Origin: Spirochaetes bacterium GWE1_32_154
GTDB taxonomy: Bacteria; Spirochaetota; GWE2-31-10
NCBI GenBank assembly: GCA_001829315.1
Contig: MIAY01000014.1
Location: forward strand, 1 to 60,800
Direction of reading: 5' to 3'
Length of the DNA stretch: 60,800 nt
Made by a program: the position numbers and the translations under genes. Below, piece by piece: positions 1-8,825 of this stretch (position 1 is its first letter; the number at the start of each line of letters is the position of its first letter). The notes beneath the pieces were generated by a model. That model saw nothing but the letters and a program-made list of their open reading frames with translations, was not told the origin of the DNA and made no database searches.

Positions 1-66
1 AGTCATATTAACCCCTTTTGTTGTTTATACTATAAACATTTGTTTTGATAAAGTCTCCGGACTATC

Positions 67-510
67 ATGTCCGGTTCTTTATGGGGTCATTATAGTGACA
101 CGGTAAATTTAGCATCACGAATAGAAGGGTTAACAAAAATTTATAAAGTATTTATTATTATCACAGAAAACACATATAATGAATTATATGATTTGTCTAT
201 TTTTGATATTCGTGAAATTGACCTGGTAAAAGTCAAAGGTAAAACCCGGAACATCAAAATATTTGAAGTTTTTAATGGTGACAATAGAATTGTAAAAATT
301 CAAAAGAAAGAAACGAAAGAACTATTCACTGATGGATTAACCAAATACAGAGAAGGTAACTTTTCAGAATGTATATCAATTTTCAAAAAATGCAGAAAAT
401 TAGCACCAGGAGATACTTTACCAATTATTTATATTGAAAGATGCAATTATTTGCTTAATTATCCGCCAAGCAGTAAATGGGATGGTGTGAGTGAAATTAC
501 AATTAAATAA
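67..510 (+). CDS. Truncated class III adenylate/guanylate cyclase (C-terminal fragment)
   Basis: Class III cyclases make cAMP or cGMP. This 147-residue frame holds only the last third of the catalytic domain: the conserved DTVNLASRIEGLTK block at about residues 11-24, then the beta-strand region ending KVKGKTRNIKIFEV. A TPR-like tail of about 60 residues follows and ends in the Rc...PPsskWDGV pattern that closes many spirochaete-type cyclases. The metal-binding and substrate residues of the N-terminal two-thirds are absent. An in-frame stop lies at 46-48, and neither of the other plus frames encodes the missing part in the first 66 bases. Just before DTVN the usual dYTVIGDTVN is shortened to HYSDTVN, so homology seems to break exactly there. 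It is probably a gene remnant or a rearrangement or assembly junction; catalytic activity is not expected. Confidence 0.7.
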   Translation: MSGSLWGHYSDTVNLASRIEGLTKIYKVFIIITENTYNELYDLSIFDIREIDLVKVKGKTRNIKIFEVFNGDNRIVKIQKKETKELFTDGLTKYREGNFSECISIFKKCRKLAPGDTLPIIYIERCNYLLNYPPSSKWDGVSEITIK

Positions 511-525
511 TAAACGATGGAAGCT

Positions 526-1443
526 CTATGTTCTAAAAAAATCGATTGTATTACGCAGGCCTTTGTCAAACCCTGTAAGATTAATGGGTAAATCAGATAA
601 TTCACCAATTGACGCATACGAATATTTTATATCTCCTATTCGTGGTGCAACGTGAGTTATTTGAGATTTACTGTTTGATAATCTAATAATGATTTTTGCA
701 ATATCATTTATTGTTATAAATGTACCATAACCAATATTATACACACCAGATGGAAAATTCGTTGATAGATAAAAAAGATACAGTGCCAGGTCTTTTACAT
801 AAATAAAATCTCTAGTCTGTTCTCCATCCCCATAAATTGTTATCGGTTCATTTTTCAGGGCTTTTGAAATAAAAATAGGTATAGCAGCAGCATAACCGGA
901 ACCTAATCTCTGTCGTTCACCAAAAACATTGAAAAATCGTGGTATTATACCCTTCATCCCGAATCTGTCACAATAAGATTTTACATAATACTCACTGGAC
1001 AATTTTGATATCGCATAAGGAGAAGTTGGTTCAGGATAAAAAGTGGTTAATTTAGGGCATATTTCACTCATACCATACACGGCTGCTGAAGATGCAAAAA
1101 CTATTGTTTTAATAGTATTGGCTATCATAGATTCTAAGACATTTATGGTTCCAATAGTGTTGACAAGTTCTGTTTCTATTGGTTGTTTCATACTCTCAGG
1201 TACACTGATTTCTGCTGCAAAATGATAAACAGTTGTGCATCCCTTCATCGCATTTGTTAATAAATCGCGATCATTGATGTCGCCTTCAATAAATGTGTAA
1301 TTTGATATATTTTGTATATTCTCAAAAGTACCTGATTTCAAATTATCATAAAGTACTACTTCAAAACCTTTAGTTGAATATAATTCTGCAATATGAGACC
1401 CTATAAAACCCAATCCACCGGTTATAAATATTTTTTCTTTCAT
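526..1443 (-). CDS. NAD-dependent sugar-nucleotide epimerase/dehydratase (GalE-like SDR)
   Basis: This is a 305-residue extended short-chain dehydrogenase that acts on nucleotide sugars, most like the UDP-glucose/UDP-N-acetylglucosamine 4-epimerases. The Rossmann NAD motif G9xxG12xxG15 lies in TGGLGFIGSH. The catalytic site shows the serine pair in FASSAAVYG at about 117-124 and the Y143xxxK147 pair. RFFNVFGERQ and GDGEQTRDFIYVKDL are family-typical substrate-domain blocks. It is the last gene of a minus-strand envelope cluster, starting 8 bp after the end of lptB, which supports a role in supplying activated sugars for surface polysaccharide. The exact substrate cannot be read from the sequence. 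Confidence 0.88.
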   Translation of the reverse strand: MKEKIFITGGLGFIGSHIAELYSTKGFEVVLYDNLKSGTFENIQNISNYTFIEGDINDRDLLTNAMKGCTTVYHFAAEISVPESMKQPIETELVNTIGTINVLESMIANTIKTIVFASSAAVYGMSEICPKLTTFYPEPTSPYAISKLSSEYYVKSYCDRFGMKGIIPRFFNVFGERQRLGSGYAAAIPIFISKALKNEPITIYGDGEQTRDFIYVKDLALYLFYLSTNFPSGVYNIGYGTFITINDIAKIIIRLSNSKSQITHVAPRIGDIKYSYASIGELSDLPINLTGFDKGLRNTIDFFRT

Positions 1444-1451
1444 AGAGTATC

Positions 1452-2213
1452 CTAAAAAGTAAAATTTTCGCCTAAATATAATTTTCTTACCATAGGGTCA
1501 TTAACAAGTTCATCGGATGTACCGGTTCTGAATATATCACCTAGATTGATAATGTATGCTCTATCAGTTATACTTAATGTCTCACGTACATTGTGATCTG
1601 TTATTAAAACACCAATTCCTTTTTTTTTCAATTCCCGAATAATATGCTGAATATCAGCAACAGCAATCGGATCAACTCCGGCAAATGGCTCATCCATTAA
1701 TAAAAATTTAGGGTATAAAACTAATGCCCTTGCTATTTCTGTTCTTCTTCGTTCACCACCGGATAATGAATATGCTTTTTGATTTAATAATCGTGCAATT
1801 CCTAACTCTGTGACAGCTTCATCTTTCCGTCTTACTTTTTCCTCTTTCGATATATCTAAAACCTCTAAAACACAATCAATATTTTCACTAACAGTAAGTT
1901 TTCTAAATACAGAAGATTCCTGCGGTAAATAACTTATACCAACCCGCGCTCTTTTATACATTTGCATCTTTGAAATATTAAAACCATCCATTAAAATAGT
2001 ACCGGAAGTTGGTTTTATAAAACCGACAATCATATAAAAAATCGTTGTTTTCCCTGCCCCATTCGGACCTAACAAACCAACAACTTCTCCCTGATCCATT
2101 GCAAAGGATGCATTATTGACAGCAGTTTTGAAACCGAATTTTTTAACAAGTGATTGCACTTCAATCTTAGATTTTTGAATATTATCATTAAGTATCTCTT
2201 TATAAACATCCAT
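1452..2213 (-). CDS. lptB: LPS export ABC transporter ATP-binding protein LptB
   Basis: Cytoplasmic ATPase of the LptB2FG machine, which extracts lipopolysaccharide or a related glycolipid from the inner membrane. The 253-residue protein shows Walker A GPNGAGKT at 49-56, Q-loop QES near 98, signature LSGGE at 150-154, Walker B LLMDEP at 171-176 and the H-loop histidine at 207. DEPFAGVDPIAVADIQ and LITDHNVRETL are characteristic of LptB and separate it from the branched-chain amino-acid ATPases. About 20 extra N-terminal residues precede the usual start of the fold. The gene sits between a glycosyltransferase (33 bp upstream) and an epimerase, but lptA, lptC, lptF and lptG are not in this window. 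Confidence 0.9.
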   Translation of the reverse strand: MDVYKEILNDNIQKSKIEVQSLVKKFGFKTAVNNASFAMDQGEVVGLLGPNGAGKTTIFYMIVGFIKPTSGTILMDGFNISKMQMYKRARVGISYLPQESSVFRKLTVSENIDCVLEVLDISKEEKVRRKDEAVTELGIARLLNQKAYSLSGGERRRTEIARALVLYPKFLLMDEPFAGVDPIAVADIQHIIRELKKKGIGVLITDHNVRETLSITDRAYIINLGDIFRTGTSDELVNDPMVRKLYLGENFTF

Positions 2214-2246
2214 TATAAAATCCTATACGAATAAAATGAAATAACA

Positions 2247-3146
2247 TCATGTATCAAATTTAAATTTTTCTTTCTTCATTAATAAATAGAGTTTAAGAAC
2301 TGAATGTAGACTATGTTTATAAAGGAATAATCTTTTTTCTTTATCTGATTTAAAAAGTGATGAAGCATTATGATATTCTTTATGATAGACAACTAAACCA
2401 GGTGAATACACAAATTTTAAATGATCTTTCATTCTTCGATAATTAAGAAAATCTTCTTCAGAATACATAAACATTTCATTCCAAAAGACTGTAGGATATT
2501 TTTCCAAATATTTTTTTGAAAAAATAAGAGCAGAACCATGCAATGATAAATCTTCCTGTCTTATTTGATTATTAAGAATAAATTCTTCTTTATGACAATC
2601 TAAACCAAATTTATTCTTAAGAAACTTGTAAATTTCTAAAATTTTAAGAGCATCTAAATTGTAAAAATAATAAAATCGTAAGAAAACCATCTTAAAAATA
2701 TGTTTTCTTAGTGCATTATAACTATATAAATTAGCCCCATAAGGATTCTGATGAATTAAATTTATTGTGATAATATCGGGACCTAAAACATCAAAAAACG
2801 AAGTGTTATATTCCTGTTGGATTTTATCAAAAAAATCACTTTGTTTTATAACAGTATCATTATTTAATACACATAGAAATGACGGGTTATAAGTAATTTT
2901 TGCATAATCACACCCTATATTGTTGCCGGCAGAAAAACCAAGATTTTCACTATTCAAAATAACATCTATAATTGTATTATCCTTATATAAGGTAAGAAGA
3001 GACTCACCGGTTCCGTTATTAGAACCATTATCAACAACAATAATCTTATAGTTATCATTTTTCAGATTTTCAAGAATTGAATCAATACATTTTTTCGTAT
3101 CATCAATAGATTTATAATGTAATATAATAAACGCAATATTAATCAA
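2247..3146 (-). CDS. Family 2 glycosyltransferase
   Basis: A 299-residue GT-A fold glycosyltransferase, probably adding a sugar to a surface polysaccharide at the cytoplasmic face of the membrane. Residues 1-100 are the nucleotide-sugar binding half: IAFIILHYKS, IIVVDNGSNNG and ENLGFSAGNNIG, with the metal-binding NND at 95-97 as the DXD equivalent. Later, MYSEEDFLNYRRM supplies the acidic catalytic-base motif (ED). The overall pattern resembles rhamnosyltransferase-type members, but the donor and acceptor are unknown. No transmembrane anchor is evident. It is co-oriented with an RgpF-type gene 70 bp upstream and lptB 33 bp downstream, so an envelope-glycan operon is the natural reading. Confidence 0.87.
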   Translation of the reverse strand: MINIAFIILHYKSIDDTKKCIDSILENLKNDNYKIIVVDNGSNNGTGESLLTLYKDNTIIDVILNSENLGFSAGNNIGCDYAKITYNPSFLCVLNNDTVIKQSDFFDKIQQEYNTSFFDVLGPDIITINLIHQNPYGANLYSYNALRKHIFKMVFLRFYYFYNLDALKILEIYKFLKNKFGLDCHKEEFILNNQIRQEDLSLHGSALIFSKKYLEKYPTVFWNEMFMYSEEDFLNYRRMKDHLKFVYSPGLVVYHKEYHNASSLFKSDKEKRLFLYKHSLHSVLKLYLLMKKEKFKFDT

Positions 3147-3216
3147 AAATAATCACCTTAAATAATTTATTAGATTATATATAAATATTCAATTTGAGTC
3201 AAGTTGAATATTAGTT

Positions 3217-4953
3217 TTATATAGTTCTGAATGATGTTGTTTTTAATAATCGTCTTAGTAGTTGACCTCTTTTAGAACCATAGGGAAAAAGTTTTGCTAC
3301 AATTTTTTTGAAAAGGGGATTTTTCTGATGAATATACCAATTTTTTTTTACTTCAAACCCGGTTTGTACATATTTGTTTGCTTTAACAACTCTAAAGTCA
3401 AAACCTTGCGCCCATGCAATATAAACGGGTAATCGTTCAATTGCGTGAGGAACTGTAGACTCATTTGCAAGTGGCTCTTCGGGAAAATCAAATACTTTTA
3501 AATGGAGATTAAAAAGTGGCAGTAATGCAACTGGTTTATACCAGAATGAAAATCCATACGGCATTACCGGAATTTCACTATTTTTAAAAGAAATATTTTT
3601 TGGAAGCCCCATTGAATCCCATAATGATTGACAAATTTTTTGATTATTCCCCCACCCGCTAATTAAATGAACACTGGAAAAATAAAAAGGAATATCGGGT
3701 ATAATTACACCAACTGAACTGCACGTTGCAAAAATATTAAGTATATCTGTTGATGAGTTAATTAATGACTCTTTTATTTCGTTCATCCAGGATTTACCAA
3801 TCCATGAATCACCTGTTGGTGATCTTTTAGTATGAAAATGACCGACGATGTCATATTCATTGAGTTTACTTGAAATATGTAACCATGGAAAAATATCTCT
3901 TCCCCGATTTTCAACAAGTATTATTTCAAAATGTAAATTAGTTATAATCATAACTTTTTCTATCAAATCTTTTTTTAATTGAGAATCTGTTGTGATATAT
4001 AAATCGAAAGTAAAATTAACTCTTAAAATTACCGTAATTAATTCTTGAAACTCTTCAATATAGAAGGCATGAATATGAATCGCAATTTTTTGTGATATAG
4101 CGGATAGAGGTTTATTTTCAGAAACAATATGTAATTTATTAGAATATAATAGATTAATATCCGGAGGTAAAATAGAATTAAAATGGCTTTCTATTAGTTC
4201 AACTGAATATGAAGTTTTATTTTGTATATAATCTTTCAAATATTTTGGATTTGAATGCAGTAAAAAACTTTTAATTTTTATAAAAGGAACATTATTATCA
4301 ATAAGTATTTCAGGATAATGATTTGATACATTAGTTTCTTTTAAATTATACATATTTGCATCGAGCATTGTTCCACTTCTAAAACCGGTTTGCTCTAGTA
4401 ATACTGTTAGTTGTGTTTCATATTTTTGAATTATTTCAGATACATTCGTAAATGGTTGTATTTTTTTCCAGAATTTAATGAATACATCTGAAGAAACGAC
4501 ATTTTTTTTAAAACTCATGAAATAACTTTGAATATGTTCCGGAATTGCACCACCGGTTTCAGGCATGCCGTTTTTTGACTTTTTATTATTTGTTATACCC
4601 CAGAAATCAATGGTATTATCAGACTCCATTCGTTGAAATAATGTATCCAATTCGAATATAGGGCCAAAACAAGTATCGTTCATGATCGTTAATGTGTCAT
4701 AATATAGTAATGCGTCAAAACCTTTCTTCAAAATTGCTTCCTGCCATGCAGAAAAATCAAAACCTATGTTCTTACGAACAAAAACATCATCAGCAAGAGT
4801 ACCTAATGTTTCATAGTCATTTTGTGATAATGTACTATTTGAGATGACAACAATCTTTTCATAATACGAACGCATACATTGTAATGTAAATACGACATAA
4901 TCTGATAAAAGATGTACAGGATTATAATGAGTAAAAAATAATATTCTTTTCAT
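3217..4953 (-). CDS. RgpF-type rhamnan synthesis / glycan-processing protein
   Basis: A 578-residue protein of the RgpF (rhamnan synthesis F) family, associated with building rhamnose-containing cell-wall or surface glycans. The N-terminal half contains KNIGFDFSAWQEAI and LLYYDTLTIMNDTCFGP. The C-terminal half begins near residue 290 with IAIHIHAFY and carries the diagnostic ENRGRDIFPWL and GHFHTKRSP blocks. The two halves look like related glycosyltransferase-like modules. No signal peptide or membrane segment is visible. Immediately upstream lies a compound intergenic repeat, and downstream lie a family 2 glycosyltransferase and lptB. The biochemical step is not established from the sequence. 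Confidence 0.82.
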   Translation of the reverse strand: MKRILFFTHYNPVHLLSDYVVFTLQCMRSYYEKIVVISNSTLSQNDYETLGTLADDVFVRKNIGFDFSAWQEAILKKGFDALLYYDTLTIMNDTCFGPIFELDTLFQRMESDNTIDFWGITNNKKSKNGMPETGGAIPEHIQSYFMSFKKNVVSSDVFIKFWKKIQPFTNVSEIIQKYETQLTVLLEQTGFRSGTMLDANMYNLKETNVSNHYPEILIDNNVPFIKIKSFLLHSNPKYLKDYIQNKTSYSVELIESHFNSILPPDINLLYSNKLHIVSENKPLSAISQKIAIHIHAFYIEEFQELITVILRVNFTFDLYITTDSQLKKDLIEKVMIITNLHFEIILVENRGRDIFPWLHISSKLNEYDIVGHFHTKRSPTGDSWIGKSWMNEIKESLINSSTDILNIFATCSSVGVIIPDIPFYFSSVHLISGWGNNQKICQSLWDSMGLPKNISFKNSEIPVMPYGFSFWYKPVALLPLFNLHLKVFDFPEEPLANESTVPHAIERLPVYIAWAQGFDFRVVKANKYVQTGFEVKKNWYIHQKNPLFKKIVAKLFPYGSKRGQLLRRLLKTTSFRTI

Positions 4954-4986
4954 TCCCCCGCCCGTATATTAATAATGTATCGTATA

Positions 4987-5171
4987 GAGCCTCTTGCAAA
5001 AATACTTTTCTTTTCTCAAATTTTTGCATGAGGCTACTCTGGTTGCATGCCCGAGCAGTAATGTACCCATTACGACCAGGCTCTAACGCAATTTCATTGC
5101 GTATTGGCGGAAGCATAAAAAAAGTACTCTTTTTTTCATCAAGTACTCTTGATTTTGCAAAAGCCTCTATA
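4987..5171. repeat. Compound copy of a dispersed palindromic repeat
   Basis: The left unit at 4987-5035 is an imperfect palindrome, GAGCCTCTTGCAAAAATAC to TTTTTGCATGAGGCT. A second, degenerate unit at about 5118-5171 repeats the order AAGTACTCTTTTTTTC then GATTTTGCAAAAGCCTC. Between them is about 80 bp of noticeably GC-richer sequence with its own short inverted matches (TAATG...CATTA, CGCAAT...ATTGCG). Single-unit relatives occur at 21253, 33402, 40987 and 53914. Short open frames across this element on both strands look like repeat-derived shadows, not genes. Confidence 0.75.
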
Positions 5172-5180
5172 GATCAAATT

Positions 5181-5993
5181 TTACTTTTTACTCATTTCTT
5201 CAAGCTTAGTGATTACAATTTCCTGTAAGCATTTTCGAATATACTCATGTATTTTTCGAACATTCTCAGAGGTTGCCTTTTCTTCATATATAATTTTATT
5301 ATCTTGAATACGGTAATTACATATTTTAAAAATAAAAAAATTTGGATTTTCAGAACTAAAACCAATTACCTTAGCGGTAACTTTGATTCTGAGTCCTCTG
5401 AGCACAAGCGTAACATCATCAATAAAATCACCTTTAGTGAAATAGAACTTTATTTCTTCTGAAAGATTACATGAAAATGCAGTTGCAGATATATCTGATA
5501 TTTGAGCAACAAGCGGTTCATTCTTATTTTTTAAATAAAAATACGCTTTGCAATCACCTACAACTTTTGTACGAATAAATGCTCTTTTTCCCCGGGCCTC
5601 AAACATTGTAAGAATGTTTTTCATAATAGAAATAGAATCTTTTTGAACTGAAGAAAATTCAATAGTTGAAATATTATTTGCCAGGAATTTATTTTTAGTT
5701 TCCTCATCCATATTATCATATACAAATGCACCAAGCTGAACCATTTCACCGGATAGTTTCAATAAATCCTCAGCATATTTTATATATTCATCAACTTCTT
5801 TTTTATTTTTTATAGTAAGAAAAACAATATTTCTATTATTTTCAGGAATTAATCCAATAAGTTTATCTTTATATTCATAAGGAATCGAATAGGTTTCAAA
5901 CTCAAGTTCAATAAGTGAGTTAAAAATGATTGAAATAAAATTAGCAGGATCTACAAAGTAGATTTTAACTGTTATTACTGAATTTTTATCCAT
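5181..5993 (-). CDS. PilZ-type domain protein (possible c-di-GMP receptor)
   Basis: A 270-residue cytoplasmic protein. The N-terminal 120 residues form an alpha/beta region of unknown type (VFLTIKNKKEVDEYIKYAEDLL). From about residue 133 it resembles a PilZ domain: a basic RGKRAFIRT stretch in place of RxxxR and a QISDISATAFSC block in place of the D/NxSxxG motif, followed by beta-strand-rich sequence. The match is divergent, so c-di-GMP binding is plausible but unproven. It is separated from the downstream RgpF gene by a repeat of about 185 bp and lies divergent to the efflux operon. Other c-di-GMP-related genes (REC and PAS-GGDEF) lie near 38-41 kb. Confidence 0.6.
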   Translation of the reverse strand: MDKNSVITVKIYFVDPANFISIIFNSLIELEFETYSIPYEYKDKLIGLIPENNRNIVFLTIKNKKEVDEYIKYAEDLLKLSGEMVQLGAFVYDNMDEETKNKFLANNISTIEFSSVQKDSISIMKNILTMFEARGKRAFIRTKVVGDCKAYFYLKNKNEPLVAQISDISATAFSCNLSEEIKFYFTKGDFIDDVTLVLRGLRIKVTAKVIGFSSENPNFFIFKICNYRIQDNKIIYEEKATSENVRKIHEYIRKCLQEIVITKLEEMSKK

Positions 5994-6070
5994 ACTTCCC
6001 TCAATACAATTTAGTGTATTTTATCATACTTATTATTAAAAATCAAAAAAATTATCACATATTAAATCGA

Positions 6071-6092
6071 TGTTAATGATTGTTCGTTAACA
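6071..6092. promoter_or_regulatory. Palindromic operator 1 of the TetR-type regulator
   Basis: An imperfect 22-bp palindrome with half sites TGTTAATGA and TCGTTAACA, sharing the core TGATTGTTCGTTAA with operator 2, 85 bp downstream. It lies in the divergent intergenic region between the PilZ-type gene and the double-HTH TetR gene. Paired palindromes in front of a TetR gene are the usual sign of autoregulation; binding itself is inferred. Confidence 0.7.
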
Positions 6093-6127
6093 TTTGTAAT
6101 CATACTGTAAATTATCAGCGTTATTAT

Positions 6128-6156
6128 TTGATATATATATTATAAAGTATTATTAT
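6128..6156 (+). promoter_or_regulatory. Predicted sigma70-type promoter of the efflux operon
   Basis: A -35 hexamer TTGATA at 6128-6133 and a -10 hexamer TATTAT at 6151-6156 are separated by 17 bp. The -10 abuts operator 2, so bound repressor would cover the start site. The Shine-Dalgarno AAGGGA of the first gene lies 25 bp further on. Confidence 0.6.
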
Positions 6157-6177
6157 GTTAACGATTGTTCGTTAATA
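6156..6177. promoter_or_regulatory. Palindromic operator 2 of the TetR-type regulator
   Basis: Near-perfect palindrome with half sites TGTTAACGA and TTCGTTAA around a short centre. It overlaps the predicted -10 box and transcription start and ends 16 bp before the regulator's ATG. It is almost identical to operator 1 at 6071-6092. The position fits simple repression of the regulator-efflux operon. Confidence 0.75.
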
Positions 6178-6193
6178 ATATAAGGGAAAAATC

Positions 6194-7429
6194 ATGACGA
6201 AGACAAAAATTACAAAAGATATTATTGCAGACACTGCTTTTCGTGTTTGGGGTGAAACAGGTTTTCACAATATGAGTCTTACATTGTTAAGTGATGAATT
6301 GGGTATAACCAAAGCAGGTCTATACAGACATTTTAAAAATAAAGACTCACTTATTGATTATATGAGTCAGATTATAAAAGACTCAATATTTAACCAATTA
6401 TCTGATTTTATATCCATAGCAAATCGATTAGAAAATCCAATAGATTTATACATAGATTGTATGGTTAATTATTTTACCGATTTTCCCTATCGATTATTTT
6501 TTTACACAATTATTTTAACAAAAGGAATGATTTTTCATGATGAAAAAATGTTTGAATTACGAAATAAACAGACTAAAATTTTTGATAGCTATTTAAAAAA
6601 AACAGGCAATAAAATAGACTGTATTTCGTCTGAAAGATTATTATTTTATATTTCAACAGCTGTTATTTACTATTTAAGTTTTTCTTTTTTCTTAAAATTC
6701 GGCTTACATAAAGCTAAAGATATTACCTTAACAGAAACTGAAAAAATCATATTCAAAAAAGATTTAAAAAATATAATATTTTTTGGTTTCGCCAACGAAA
6801 AAAATATACCTTCTATCAATTTTTCAGACATTGAAAAAAAAAGTATTATTTTAAAAAAGGATATTCCGGAGAGATCAAAAATATTAAATGCTATTGCTTC
6901 ATTAGTTGCAGAAGACGGAATGTGGAATATAACTATTGATAAAATCGCAAAAAAAACAAAGATGGCCAAAAGTTCATTATATCTTTATTTTGCTAATAAA
7001 AATGAGATGATTGGTAATATGATTGAAAATGAATTTAAAAGTCTTAATGATATTTTTGACACTATTATTAATCAGTATGACAATTTTTATGAAAAGCTCT
7101 ACGCAAATATATGCGGAACATTCAGTCATTTTGAAAATGATTTAGAACACTTAAAGATTCTTAACTGGTTTCACTTTCAGGATGTCAATATACGTAAAAA
7201 AGATGAAGTTATTATTAAAAGGTATCAATTTATACTTGATATGATACATACTGGAAAAATAAAAAATTTTTCTGTTATCGATGTTTTTCCAATTATTTTT
7301 CTTAATGTCCAGATTTCAAAAGATGTTATGATTTATCAGGAACTCGGTAACACGATCAATTTTGAAAATAAAAGATTTTTATATACTATGTTTTTAAATG
7401 GTTTACAGGGGGGCAATTATGAAAAATAA
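6194..7429 (+). CDS. Tandem double-HTH TetR-family regulator of the efflux operon
   Basis: A 411-residue transcription factor in which two TetR units are joined. The first HTH is at about residues 8-53 (LLSDELGITKAGLYRHFKNK) and is followed by about 150 residues of helical ligand-binding-like sequence. The second HTH is at about 227-272 (IAKKTKMAKSSLYLYFANKN), again followed by helices. Ordinary TetR proteins are about 200 residues and bind as dimers; here one chain could form a pseudodimer. The Shine-Dalgarno AAGGGA supports the ATG at 6194. The gene ends inside the first codons of the TolC-like gene (11-nt overlap) and lies directly downstream of two matching palindromes, so it very probably represses its own efflux operon. 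Confidence 0.85.
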   Translation: MTKTKITKDIIADTAFRVWGETGFHNMSLTLLSDELGITKAGLYRHFKNKDSLIDYMSQIIKDSIFNQLSDFISIANRLENPIDLYIDCMVNYFTDFPYRLFFYTIILTKGMIFHDEKMFELRNKQTKIFDSYLKKTGNKIDCISSERLLFYISTAVIYYLSFSFFLKFGLHKAKDITLTETEKIIFKKDLKNIIFFGFANEKNIPSINFSDIEKKSIILKKDIPERSKILNAIASLVAEDGMWNITIDKIAKKTKMAKSSLYLYFANKNEMIGNMIENEFKSLNDIFDTIINQYDNFYEKLYANICGTFSHFENDLEHLKILNWFHFQDVNIRKKDEVIIKRYQFILDMIHTGKIKNFSVIDVFPIIFLNVQISKDVMIYQELGNTINFENKRFLYTMFLNGLQGGNYEK

Positions 7430-8813
7430 AATTGGCATTATAGTGGTTTTTGTATTATTATCGGCAACTTTCATGTACTCAAATGAAAAAAAGGAACTTG
7501 AAATTAATATTAATGATGCTGTAGATATTGCAATCACTAATAATATTGAGTTTAAAAGTAAACAAATTGATCAAAAAAGTAATGAATGGAAATTGTATAG
7601 CGTGTGGAATACATTTCTTCCATCAATTAGTTTATCAGGAAATTTAATTAAAAGTAATTTAAGTGAAGAAGACAGGACTACCAAAAGTCAGATTGTTATT
7701 CCTACAGGTCCCGGACAAGTAATAGTGCAAGGGTTTGAATATACCAGACCGGAATGGAGTGCAGGATTAGGGTTCAATCTATCATGGACATTTAATGCAG
7801 CAATGATATTTGGAGCATACCAAACCGGACTTGACTACCAGAAAGGTATTCTCGGTATAGAAGAGGCTAAAAAGAAACTTGCCAAAAATGTTAAACAAAC
7901 ATATTACGGATTAATGATTCAAGAAAAAGAACTTGAAATAAAGAGGGTTGAATTAAAATCAAAAGAAGAACGATATAAACAGGCACAGACTAATTTTAAA
8001 AATGGCTTAATTCCACGCTTACTGTTATTACGATCTCAAGTGGCATACGAAACGACTCTTCCAAGTTATACAGAAAAAGAAAATAATTATGCAAATAATT
8101 TAGCAATGTTTAAATTTTTATTAGGACTTGAAAGTGATACGGCATTAATTTTCAAAGATCCATTTGAAGCCGTTGAAAAGATCATTCCTGAAAGAGAAAA
8201 ACTCATCAATTTATTTGATAAAAATAATATTACACTACGAAATCTCTATATTGCAAAAGGAATGGTAAACAATGGAATGAATTCATACATCTCATCATTA
8301 ACGCCAAGTTTTCAATTATCGTATACTAATAATCCTGCATTTATGAAAGACCCGATGAAAGATGACTGGTTTTCTGATGTTGAAAATGACTGGAAAGATC
8401 AAGGTGGATCTTTACGATTATCAATGATTTTACCAATTTCTGACTGGATTCCATTCTCAAAAAATCAGGTTGGAATTATAGGTTCTGATTATGCAAATAA
8501 AAAAATGAATCAGGACATTAAAGCATTTCAAGCAGTTTCATATATTCAAATTGACAGCTCTCTTGGTAAATTGGAAAAAGCAATAAAAAACATTAATTCA
8601 GTTGAATTAAGCGTTCAAGTTGCTGAAGAAGCATACAAATTGGCACGGGATGAATTTAAACTGGGAACTAAAGAACTGCTTGACGTTCAGGATACTGAAT
8701 CAGATGTTATGAATTTCAAACTTATGAAATTATACGCTGAATATGAGTATATCAATAATTTAATTGAATTAGAATATCTTGTTAACACAAGTATGATAGA
8801 TATTTTAAAATAA
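7419..8813 (+). CDS. TolC-family outer-membrane efflux channel
   Basis: Outer-membrane exit duct for the RND pump encoded just downstream. I take the ATG at 7419 (MKNKIGIIVVFVLLSATFMYS, a clear signal peptide) because AGGGGGG sits 5 bp before it; an in-frame ATG at 7398 would add seven residues and has no such site. The mature protein of about 445 residues has the two-fold alpha-helical and beta-strand pattern of the family: DAVDIAITNNIEFKSKQ near the start, then helical blocks KKLAKNVKQTYYGLMIQEKELEIKRVEL and VQVAEEAYKLARDEFKLGTKELLDV, the second being the classic OEP repeat ending. It overlaps the regulator gene by 11 nt and is 12 bp from the adaptor gene, so the operon is tightly coupled. 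Confidence 0.88.
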   Translation: MKNKIGIIVVFVLLSATFMYSNEKKELEININDAVDIAITNNIEFKSKQIDQKSNEWKLYSVWNTFLPSISLSGNLIKSNLSEEDRTTKSQIVIPTGPGQVIVQGFEYTRPEWSAGLGFNLSWTFNAAMIFGAYQTGLDYQKGILGIEEAKKKLAKNVKQTYYGLMIQEKELEIKRVELKSKEERYKQAQTNFKNGLIPRLLLLRSQVAYETTLPSYTEKENNYANNLAMFKFLLGLESDTALIFKDPFEAVEKIIPEREKLINLFDKNNITLRNLYIAKGMVNNGMNSYISSLTPSFQLSYTNNPAFMKDPMKDDWFSDVENDWKDQGGSLRLSMILPISDWIPFSKNQVGIIGSDYANKKMNQDIKAFQAVSYIQIDSSLGKLEKAIKNINSVELSVQVAEEAYKLARDEFKLGTKELLDVQDTESDVMNFKLMKLYAEYEYINNLIELEYLVNTSMIDILK

Positions 8814-8825
8814 AAGGAGAAGAAT

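Noticed and set aside
5028-5228. Open frames on both strands across the repeat at 4987-5171 (66 and 64 codons)
   Set aside because: They follow the repeat arms, have no ribosome binding site and overlap each other; best read as repeat-derived shadows.
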